Assembly (NCBI GenBank): GCA_902782895.1
Contig: CACZPA010000193.1
Coordinates: 1-12,384 of the forward strand
Reading direction: 5' to 3'
Length of the DNA: 12,384 nt
From: an uncultured Eubacteriales bacterium
Lineage (GTDB): Bacteria > Bacillota > Clostridia > Lachnospirales > Bianqueaceae
Shown: piece after piece, positions 5,759 through 12,384 of the stretch
Position numbering within the stretch: position 1 is the stretch's first letter
Layout of the letters: every line of letters begins with the position of its first letter
Position numbers and translations under genes: made by a program
The notes under the pieces: generated by a model
Databases searched by the model: none
Told to the model about the DNA's origin: nothing
The model's input: only the letters and a program-made list of their open reading frames with translations

Positions 5759-8092
5759 ATGAATAAGCTGAAGAAAGCATTGGGAAAACTGGCGCAGAGA
5801 GTCATCGATATGACGATGGGCAACGGCCTCATGCAGGAGGAAATCAGTGCCGACGGCGAACGTTATGTGACACCGGGGATTGGAGCGCTCGTCCGGCAGG
5901 CGGGAGCGGAGAGCTGCGTATTGCTGAAGAATAACGGGACTCTGCCGCTTGCCGCTGATCAGGAGATCGCCGTCTTCGGGCGCTGTCAGCTGGACTGGTT
6001 CTATGTGGGCTATGGCAGCGGTGGAGACGTGAACGCGCCTTATCATGTGAATCTGATCGATGGACTGCGCGGCGCGGGGGTGAAGATAAACGAAGAGCTC
6101 CTGCAAACCTATGTGACCTGGACGCAGCAGGAGGATAATGAAGCGGATCACGGCTGGTGGGGCCATTGGCCGATGAATTATCCGGAGATGCCGTTGGATT
6201 CCGCACTGGCGCGAAAGGCGGCACAGACCGCCGAGACCGCGCTTGTTGTCATCGGCCGGGCCGCTGGAGAGGACCGGGAGAATACACTCACAAAGGGCAG
6301 TTTCTATCTGACCGATGAAGAGAAGGCTATGCTGGACGCAGTCACTGCTGCTTTTTCCAAGGTCGTTGTCTTGCTGAATATCGGCAATATCATGGATATG
6401 GCCTGGACGGAGCAATACGGAGACAAGCTTTCGTCCCTTATGATCGTCTGGCAGGGCGGAATGGAGAGCGGCAATGCGGTGGCGGATGTGCTGACCGGGG
6501 CTGTAACGCCCAGTGGGAGGCTCAGCGACACGATCGCACGCCACTATGAAGATTACCCCAGCAGCGCGAATTTCTACGGTAAGGAGTATAACAACTACGC
6601 TGAGAGCATCTATGTAGGCTATCGGTATTTCGACCGGAACCCGGAGAGAGTTCTCTATCCCTTTGGCTTCGGACTGAGCTATGCAGGCTTTCAGATCAGG
6701 ACGGAGAGTCTATGCCGCAATGGAAATGAGACGGAAGCGACGATCACCGTCACCAATACGGGAGCACGGCCCGGCAAAGAAGCGGTGCAGCTCTGGTGCT
6801 ACTTGCCGGAGGGACGACTGGACAAGCCGCTGCGCGTACTGGCTGCTTTCGGCAAGACCAAGACCCTTGATCCCGGCGAGAGCGCAACGCTGACGCTGCG
6901 CTGCGACGACAAGTGCCTGGCCTCCTATGACGAGGGAAGCAGCCGTTTTATTCTGGAGCCCGGCGCCTATCGCTTCACCGCAAACGATATCGAGGCCGGC
7001 AGTTTCACACTGGACCAGGAAATAACAGTAGAGCAGTGTCAGAAGCTTTGCGAAACAAGTGCGGAGCTGAGGCAGCGGATTCTCGAGCATCTGCCCGAAG
7101 CCATCCCGCAAACCGGGACGCAGAACAGCACGTTTGAAGATGTGCAAAACGGGACAGTAACGCTGGACGGTTTTATCGCCCAGCTGAATGACGCAGAGCT
7201 GGAAGCGCTCAGCCGTGGTCACGGCATGATGGGGAGCACTCTCGGCGTGGCAGGCAACGCAGGAACCTTCGGCGGCGTGATCGAAAGTCTGCGGGAAAAG
7301 GGCGTGCCGCCGATCATCACTTCGGACGGCCCTGCGGGGCTCCGCCTGAAGAAATACTGCGCGCTGATCCCTTGTGGCACGGCGCTGGCCTGTACCTGGG
7401 ATACGGAATTGGTCGAGGCTCTGTCTGCCAAGGTGGGCGAGGAAATGATCCATTACGGCGTAGACGTGCAGCTTGCCCCTGGCATGAACATCCACCGCAA
7501 TCCCCTCTGCGGCCGCAATTTCGAGTACTTTTCCGAGGACCCGCTGCTCTCCGGCAAGATGGCGGCGGCAGTGGTGCGCGGCGTACAGAGCAAGGGAAAG
7601 GCCGCATGTCCCAAGCATTTCGCCTGCAACAACCAGGAGACGAACCGCAACCGAAACGATTCCCGCGTCTCCGAGCGGGCGCTGCGGGAAATCTATCTGC
7701 GGAATTTTGAAATCGTGGTCAAAGAGGCCAAGCCTTTGACGATCATGACAAGCTATAACAAGATCAACGGGGTCTGGAGCCACTACAATTACGATCTCGT
7801 CACGAGTGTTCTGCGCGGCGAGTGGGGCTATACCGGCTGCGTCATCACGGACTGGTGGATGCAGAAATCGAAGAGTCCGGAATTCCCAAAGCTTCGGAAC
7901 AACGCCTACCGCGTCCGTGCGCAGGTTGACGTGCTGATGCCCGGCGATATGGGGCATATCGCGAAGAAATACAAGTCTGACGGCAGTCTGCTGGAAACTC
8001 TGGGACAGCCGGATGGCCTTACCCGCGCCGAGCTGCAGCGCACGGCGCGTAATGTTCTGACACTGGCCCTGAGGCTGGGGAAGAGATCATAA
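5759..8092 (+). CDS. GH3 beta-glycosidase with swapped domain order
   Basis: Hydrolyses terminal beta-linked sugars, most likely beta-glucosides, by the retaining GH3 mechanism. The domain order is the reverse of most GH3 enzymes: the (alpha/beta)6 sandwich domain comes first (about 40-310, ending in YPFGFGLSYAGF), then a fibronectin-III-like domain (about 315-425), and the TIM barrel last (about 480-775). Barrel motifs are intact: SDGPAGLR (522-529), GRNFEYFSEDP (585-595), KHFACNNQE (619-627) and GYTGCVITDWW (690-700), with D698 as nucleophile. The acid/base is probably E171 in GRAAGEDRE, by position. There is no signal peptide, so it is cytoplasmic. The start ATG 5759 has AGAAGGGG 7 nt upstream. 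Swapped GH3 enzymes are known from rumen and gut Clostridia. It is first in an operon with a symporter and a rhamnosidase. Substrate specificity is not readable from sequence. Confidence 0.95.
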   Translation: MNKLKKALGKLAQRVIDMTMGNGLMQEEISADGERYVTPGIGALVRQAGAESCVLLKNNGTLPLAADQEIAVFGRCQLDWFYVGYGSGGDVNAPYHVNLIDGLRGAGVKINEELLQTYVTWTQQEDNEADHGWWGHWPMNYPEMPLDSALARKAAQTAETALVVIGRAAGEDRENTLTKGSFYLTDEEKAMLDAVTAAFSKVVVLLNIGNIMDMAWTEQYGDKLSSLMIVWQGGMESGNAVADVLTGAVTPSGRLSDTIARHYEDYPSSANFYGKEYNNYAESIYVGYRYFDRNPERVLYPFGFGLSYAGFQIRTESLCRNGNETEATITVTNTGARPGKEAVQLWCYLPEGRLDKPLRVLAAFGKTKTLDPGESATLTLRCDDKCLASYDEGSSRFILEPGAYRFTANDIEAGSFTLDQEITVEQCQKLCETSAELRQRILEHLPEAIPQTGTQNSTFEDVQNGTVTLDGFIAQLNDAELEALSRGHGMMGSTLGVAGNAGTFGGVIESLREKGVPPIITSDGPAGLRLKKYCALIPCGTALACTWDTELVEALSAKVGEEMIHYGVDVQLAPGMNIHRNPLCGRNFEYFSEDPLLSGKMAAAVVRGVQSKGKAACPKHFACNNQETNRNRNDSRVSERALREIYLRNFEIVVKEAKPLTIMTSYNKINGVWSHYNYDLVTSVLRGEWGYTGCVITDWWMQKSKSPEFPKLRNNAYRVRAQVDVLMPGDMGHIAKKYKSDGSLLETLGQPDGLTRAELQRTARNVLTLALRLGKRS

Positions 8093-8115
8093 CTGAAAAG
8101 AAAGGAAGAGACAAG

Positions 8116-9669
8116 ATGGAAAAGCTGTTTCAAAGACTTCCCGCAAGCCGGATCCGCTCCGAGAACGTGACCGGCAAGGAAAAATGGCTGGGCTACCTGG
8201 TCGGCCCGGCGGGGGCGCTTCTGCTCAATGCGGTCCTGGCCACCTATCTGAATGTCTATTACACGGATGTACTGAATCTCACGCCACTGTGGGGCGGCGT
8301 TTTCCTGACGGCTTTCCCCATCGTCTCCAAGATCATCGATGCGGTCACCAATGTGATCATGGGACAGATCATCGACCGTACGCGGAGCAAAGAGGGCAAG
8401 GCACGGCCGTGGCTGCTGCTGTCGGCAATCCTGCTTCCCATCACGGGCATCCTTCTTTTCACCGTGCCTGAATCCAAGGACAGCGTGAAGGCCCTTTGGG
8501 TCATGATTTCCTACAATCTGTTTTACTCCTTTGCGTTCACGATCTACAACATGAGCCACAACCTGATGGTGCCGCTTTCCACGCGGGACAGCACGGCGCG
8601 CGGCAGTCTTTCCGTTTTCAACCAGATCACGACGATCATGATGTCCGGAATACTGGTGGCACTGATTTTCCCCATGGTCATCATGCCGGTCATCGGTGTA
8701 GATAAGGGCAAGTGGATCACGCTCATGTCGACGCTCTCGATCCTCGCTCTCCCGCTGACGCTTCTGGAGTATTTCTTCACGAAAGAACGTCTTACGGAAG
8801 AGATGTCGGGAAAGGAAAACAGTGACCTCCGGTTTGCCGAGCAGCTGAAGATTCTCTTTACGGATAAATACATGGTCCTGATGTATCTGTATTTCCTTAT
8901 CAGCACCGTGGGCGTGACGCTGAAGAATCTAGGACTGGTCTATTACTGCAACTATGTCCTCGGTACCTATAATGACGGAATCACCCAGATGCTGGTCTCC
9001 GTCATCGGCGGGGTGCCCATGGGCATCGGCGTTTTCGCGGTGTGGCCGCTCGCAAAGCGCTTCGGCAAGCGGAATGTTACGATGATCGGATTCCTGCTCT
9101 ACGCGGCGGGAAGCCTGCTTTGCTGGATTTTCTCCCATAACCTGGTTATGGTGCTGATCGGCCAGTTTATCAAAAATATCGGCGGACTGCCCTGTTCCTA
9201 TGTCTTCATGGCGCTTTTCGCGGACTGTCTGGATCATCTGGAATGGAAGTCCGACATTCGCCTGGACGGCGCGGCTATGTCCATCTATAACATCATTGCC
9301 GTCGCCATGGTGGGCATCATGACCGGCGTTTTCAACTTCATGCTGGCAAAAGCGGGATATCTGGCGCCTTTCACCGCGTCGAGCACGGCGGAGATTACCG
9401 CAAAGCTGGCAGAGAACGGCTGGGTGGCGCAGATCGCGCTGGAGAACCTCAAACCCGCGGCGGACGGCGTGTTTACGGTCGCGCTCGCGCAGCCGCACAG
9501 CGTCAGCTGGGTCATCTCTTTTGCTTTCGTCGGACTGGAAGTCTTTACCGGATTGATCCTCGCGGCGATTCTGTTCTTCCTGAATGTGGAGAAGAATCTG
9601 CCCGCGGAGCAGGCAGAGATCAAAGCCAGACGGGAAAAGAGTCCGGATAGATCAGAGGAGTCACGATGA
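8116..9669 (+). CDS. GPH-family sugar:cation symporter (MFS)
   Basis: Imports sugars or glycosides with a cation, like MelB, XynP and GusB. The 517-residue product shows about twelve hydrophobic segments. It has the family signature between helices 2 and 3, DAVTNVIMGQIIDRTRSKEG (75-94) followed by KARPWLL. D75 matches the essential first Asp of MelB, but the second cation-site Asp (MelB D59) aligns with N79 here, so the coupling ion may differ. The loop between helices near 385-445 is longer than usual and polar. The start ATG 8116 has AAAGGAAG 7 nt upstream and lies 23 nt after the GH3 stop. Its stop overlaps the next start in ATGA. Placement between two cytoplasmic glycosidases suggests the cargo is an intact small glycoside. 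The family is firm, the cargo inferred. Confidence 0.94.
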   Translation: MEKLFQRLPASRIRSENVTGKEKWLGYLVGPAGALLLNAVLATYLNVYYTDVLNLTPLWGGVFLTAFPIVSKIIDAVTNVIMGQIIDRTRSKEGKARPWLLLSAILLPITGILLFTVPESKDSVKALWVMISYNLFYSFAFTIYNMSHNLMVPLSTRDSTARGSLSVFNQITTIMMSGILVALIFPMVIMPVIGVDKGKWITLMSTLSILALPLTLLEYFFTKERLTEEMSGKENSDLRFAEQLKILFTDKYMVLMYLYFLISTVGVTLKNLGLVYYCNYVLGTYNDGITQMLVSVIGGVPMGIGVFAVWPLAKRFGKRNVTMIGFLLYAAGSLLCWIFSHNLVMVLIGQFIKNIGGLPCSYVFMALFADCLDHLEWKSDIRLDGAAMSIYNIIAVAMVGIMTGVFNFMLAKAGYLAPFTASSTAEITAKLAENGWVAQIALENLKPAADGVFTVALAQPHSVSWVISFAFVGLEVFTGLILAAILFFLNVEKNLPAEQAEIKARREKSPDRSEESR

Positions 9670-12143
9670 GGGCGATTTGCTTAAAAACCGAATATCTGGC
9701 TGACCCTATCGGCATTGATTTGCGGCAGCCACGGCTTATGTGGAACTGTGAAGGCGGGATCAAACAGACGGCATACAGGATCGTTGCGGGAAACTGGGAC
9801 AGCGGCAAGGTCGTGTCCGATGCGATGCATGCTGTCTATCCCGTGCCGCTGCACAGCAGGGAACGGGTGAACTGGAAGATACAGCTCTGGGATGAAAAGG
9901 ACGAGCCGGGCGATTGGAGCGGGGCTTTTTTCGAGATGGGACTTCTCGATAAAGCAGACTGGACGGCGAAATGGATTACGGGCAACTATACACCGAATAA
10001 AAAAGAGCGCTATCCTGTGGACTGCTTCCGCAAGGTTTTCACGGTCGGGACAGATGTCCGTCGGGCCCGCGTGTATATTACGGCCTGCGGGCTGTATGAG
10101 GCAAGGCTGAACGGTAAGAAAATAGGCGGTTTTTGCCTCGCGCCGGGCCATACGGACTACCGCAAGCGCGTCCAGTATCAGACCTACGATGTGACCGATT
10201 TGCTGCAGGCTGGCGAGAACGAGCTGACCGTACAGCTTGCGGACGGCTGGTACCGCGGAAGCTGCGGCGCATGGGGCCTCACAAATCAGTACGGCACGGA
10301 GACGAAGCTCCTCTGCCAGCTGGAATACGAGCGCGAAGGCGGCGTGCGGGAGACGGTGGTTTCTGACGGCAGTTGGGCCTGGTCAAACGACGGGCCGATC
10401 CGCTTTGCCGATAACAAGGACGGCGAGATCGCAGAGGCTTTCCGCAAGCCTTCTTATCAGGGCAAAGCAAAAGAAACCGGCCATTCAGTCGTTCCGGCCG
10501 CGTCGAATAACGTCCCGGTCACGGAGCATGAGCGCTTCTACCCGACGATTACCACGGCTTCCAACGGCAGGAAACTGCTGGATTTCGGCCAGAACCTGGC
10601 AGGCTATGTGGCTTTTCGTGCGGAGGCCCATAAAGGGCAGCGGATGCTCTGGCGTTTTGGGGAAATGCTGGATAAGAGCGGCAATCTGACGCAAAAGAAC
10701 ATCCAGTGTGTCAGTAAAAAGAAAACTACCCCCTTGCAGCAGATTGACTATACCTGTGAGGAGGGGCATAACGAATACAAAACCACTTTTGCCGTGTTCG
10801 GCTTCCGCTATGCGGTGGTGGAGACGGATGTGGAGCTGCGGCCGGAAGACATCGAAGCCATCGCTGTCTACTCCGACATGGCCGAGACCGGACGTTTTGA
10901 ATGCTCCAACGAGCTCCTGAACCGTTTTGTAGAAGCCACAAAATGGTCCACCAAATCCAATTCTCTGGATATTCCCACCGACTGTCCCACCCGCGAGCGC
11001 CACGGCTGGACCGGTGACGCGCAGATTTTCTTTGAGACCGCCTCTTATCTCTTTGATTATGCTGCCTTTTCGCAGAAATACCTTCGCGACGTTTATGACT
11101 GGCAGAAGAGGGACGGACGGCTGCCGCAGATCGCGCCTTACGGCGGCGTGGACTTTTACATGTGGACATTAAACGGCTCGGTGGGCTGGTCAGATATCGG
11201 AATTCTGCTGCCGTACCGTTTCTGGAAGAAGTACGGCGACCGGCAGATCCTCGCGGAATATTACGACCGCATGCAAAAATATGCCGCTTTCATGATGCGG
11301 CGGGTTTCTGTGGACGGAGTGGTGCGCAGGGGACAGAGCTACGGCGAATGGGCCGAACCCGCGGACGTGAGGCCGAACGACTGGAAGGACATGATACTGC
11401 CTCATCCGGAGGTCAGTACGGCTTATACCGCCTATGTTCTGCGATGCATGGCGGAGATAGCGGACGAGCTGCAGCACACAGGGGACGCAGCAAAATACCG
11501 CGCGGTCTCGGACAGATGCAAAGCCGCGTATCAGAAAAAGTTCGGAAAAGAACTTGATACCGACCGTCAGGCACTGCTGGTACGGCCGCTTGCCTTTGCG
11601 CTTCTCAATAAGGAGCAGACGGAATTCGCCAGAAAGCGCCTTGTTGAAGCGCTTGAGCATTATGGCTGGCGGCTGGGCACGGGTTTCCTGTCAACGCCGC
11701 TGATCCTCGACGTACTTTCAGATATTGACGTGGAGGCAGCTTATAAACTGCTCGAAAATGAAAAGATGCCGGGGTGGCTTTTTATGCCGAAAGCAGGCGC
11801 TACCACGATCTGGGAGAGTTGGGAAGGCACCGAGGCCCAGGGCGGCATCGCCAGCCTCAACCACTATTCCAAAGGCGCGGTGTGCGAATGGTTGTTCAAG
11901 ACCATGTGCGGCATCCGGGTGGACGGCGAGAATCATTTTACCATCGCGCCGTGTCCCGGGGGACATTTCCGTTATGCCCGGGCTGGTTACGACAGCATCT
12001 ATGGAACGGTGGAATCCCGCTGGGAGAAAAAGGACGGGTCGATCGAGTATATCGTTACCGTACCGGCCAACTGTACGGCAACCCTGATCCTGCCTCAGGG
12101 ACAGCAGGAACTCGGGCCCGGAAGACATATCTGCAGAGGGTGA
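9666..12143 (+). CDS. GH78 alpha-L-rhamnosidase
   Basis: Releases terminal alpha-L-rhamnose from plant or bacterial glycosides by the inverting mechanism. The N-terminal half has the usual beta-sandwich modules: a fibronectin-like start (about 1-95, with LRQPRLMW), then a jelly-roll with the rhamnosidase N-domain pattern TACGLYEARLNGKKIG (139-154) and LADGWYRGS (191-199). The (alpha/alpha)6 catalytic barrel follows (about 410-740). Its motif DCPTRERHGWTGD (439-451) holds the likely general acid E444, and TTIWESWEG (713-721) holds the likely general base E717. SLNHYSKGAV and a C-terminal beta-sandwich close the protein. At 825 residues it is slightly short for the family, yet every expected module is present. 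There is no signal peptide, so it is cytoplasmic. The start ATG 9666 overlaps the symporter stop by 4 nt, with AGAGGAG 5 nt upstream, indicating translational coupling. It is last in the operon. Confidence 0.95.
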   Translation: MRAICLKTEYLADPIGIDLRQPRLMWNCEGGIKQTAYRIVAGNWDSGKVVSDAMHAVYPVPLHSRERVNWKIQLWDEKDEPGDWSGAFFEMGLLDKADWTAKWITGNYTPNKKERYPVDCFRKVFTVGTDVRRARVYITACGLYEARLNGKKIGGFCLAPGHTDYRKRVQYQTYDVTDLLQAGENELTVQLADGWYRGSCGAWGLTNQYGTETKLLCQLEYEREGGVRETVVSDGSWAWSNDGPIRFADNKDGEIAEAFRKPSYQGKAKETGHSVVPAASNNVPVTEHERFYPTITTASNGRKLLDFGQNLAGYVAFRAEAHKGQRMLWRFGEMLDKSGNLTQKNIQCVSKKKTTPLQQIDYTCEEGHNEYKTTFAVFGFRYAVVETDVELRPEDIEAIAVYSDMAETGRFECSNELLNRFVEATKWSTKSNSLDIPTDCPTRERHGWTGDAQIFFETASYLFDYAAFSQKYLRDVYDWQKRDGRLPQIAPYGGVDFYMWTLNGSVGWSDIGILLPYRFWKKYGDRQILAEYYDRMQKYAAFMMRRVSVDGVVRRGQSYGEWAEPADVRPNDWKDMILPHPEVSTAYTAYVLRCMAEIADELQHTGDAAKYRAVSDRCKAAYQKKFGKELDTDRQALLVRPLAFALLNKEQTEFARKRLVEALEHYGWRLGTGFLSTPLILDVLSDIDVEAAYKLLENEKMPGWLFMPKAGATTIWESWEGTEAQGGIASLNHYSKGAVCEWLFKTMCGIRVDGENHFTIAPCPGGHFRYARAGYDSIYGTVESRWEKKDGSIEYIVTVPANCTATLILPQGQQELGPGRHICRG

Positions 12144-12147
12144 GAGG

Positions 12148-12164
12148 AGCTGCTTAAAACAGCT
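12148..12164 (+). terminator. Weak hairpin at the end of the glycoside operon
   Basis: AGCTG (12148-12152) pairs with CAGCT (12160-12164) around a 7-nt loop, but no clear T-run follows. It is the only hairpin close to the GH78 stop, so termination here may be weak or depend on Rho. Confidence 0.25.
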
Positions 12165-12212
12165 ATAGTAGATGTTTTCATCATGATGCGCCGAATGGAA
12201 CGCGACAGATCT

Positions 12213-12246
12213 TTGCTTGCTTTTTCACCAGGGATTATAGTAGAAT
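12213..12246 (+). promoter_or_regulatory. Promoter upstream of the lipoprotein gene
   Basis: TTGCTT occurs twice, at 12213 and 12217. The first is 17 nt from TATAGT (12236-12241) and the second 18 nt from TAGAAT (12241-12246), so two overlapping promoters are possible. This suggests the lipoprotein gene is transcribed separately from the rhamnosidase operon. A 10-bp palindrome, CATCATGATG (12179-12188), lies upstream. Confidence 0.5.
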
Positions 12247-12287
12247 GGTAGAAACAAAAGCAAGGAGATTATGTAATTCGGGTAGAT

Positions 12288-12384
12288 ATGATTTCAGATA
12301 AAGCGTATAAACAAGCCAAAAGATGGGTTGTATGGATCGCGGCGCTCTGCATGGTCCTGATGATCGGATGCAGCCTGCCGATCG
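12288..12384 (+). CDS. Putative lipoprotein, 3'-truncated
   Basis: Only the first 32 codons are in the window. After a basic start (MISDKAYKQAKR) comes a hydrophobic segment (13-27), then MIGC at 25-28. This looks like a lipoprotein signal peptide with C28 as the lipidated cysteine, although Met at position -3 is less usual than Leu. The product would be anchored to the outer face of the cytoplasmic membrane. The mature part is missing, so no function can be given. ATG 12288 has no good Shine-Dalgarno site at normal distance; the strong AAGGAG (12262-12267) is 20 nt away. The in-frame ATT at 12276, 8 nt from that site, is a rare but possible start. A solute-binding or surface protein would fit a sugar-use neighbourhood, but that is guesswork. 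Confidence 0.6.
   Translation, partial: MISDKAYKQAKRWVVWIAALCMVLMIGCSLPI

Noticed and set aside
6710..7957. A 415-codon minus-strand frame inside the GH3 gene
   Set aside because: The plus-strand frame carries all the GH3 motifs. The minus-strand frame is a by-product of GC-rich codons and shows no family motif.
12179..12188. CATCATGATG palindrome as an operator of the lipoprotein gene
   Set aside because: Ten bases of such simple sequence can arise by chance, and it lies 24 bp or more upstream of the -35 box with no second copy.
1..12384. CRISPR array, transposon, prophage or defence system
   Set aside because: No regularly spaced repeats, transposase, integrase, phage or nuclease-type genes are visible on either strand.

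Overview
The window reads as chromosomal DNA of a Gram-positive, probably clostridial (Bacillota) bacterium with a fairly GC-rich genome. The evidence is a one-piece tmRNA, strong purine-rich Shine-Dalgarno sites, consensus sigma-A-type promoters, a lipoprotein signal, and glycosidase/GPH-transporter families typical of gut or rumen Clostridia. Species and genus cannot be read from the sequence.

Layout: (1) 1-1853, the 3' part of a membrane-anchored, exported protein built of five related repeats. (2) 1872-2350, a possible short terminator hairpin abutting a perfect consensus extended -10 promoter, the complete tmRNA gene ssrA (1949-2297) and its terminator. (3) 2421-4390, two plus-strand genes, an unclassified TIM-barrel (glycoside-hydrolase-like) protein and a PIG-L/LmbE zinc deacetylase. 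The deacetylase has its own promoter with a palindrome in the spacer and is followed by a terminator. (4) 4435-12143, a glycoside-use locus: a divergent AraC-family regulator (minus strand) facing a three-gene plus-strand operon. The operon encodes a domain-swapped GH3 beta-glycosidase, a GPH-family sugar/cation symporter and a GH78 alpha-L-rhamnosidase. (5) 12144-12384, a spacer with a promoter and the first 32 codons of a putative lipoprotein that runs off the window.

How it fits together: neither glycosidase has a signal peptide, and the transporter lies between them in a tightly packed operon (23-nt gap, then a 4-nt overlap). The simplest model is that the symporter brings in small rhamnosylated beta-glycosides, GH78 removes alpha-L-rhamnose and GH3 removes the beta-linked sugar in the cytoplasm. 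The 115-bp divergent intergenic region carries two CGAACAAA direct repeats 21 bp apart. They lie just upstream of the operon's -35 and inside the regulator's own promoter, which suits an AraC-type regulator that activates the operon and represses itself. The substrate is inferred, not shown.

I found no CRISPR array, transposase, integrase, phage gene or obvious defence system. The items most worth following are the rhamno-glucoside module with its operator, the unclassified TIM-barrel protein, the repeat-built exported protein, and the 14-nt sequence shared by the two terminators that bracket the TIM-barrel/deacetylase pair.
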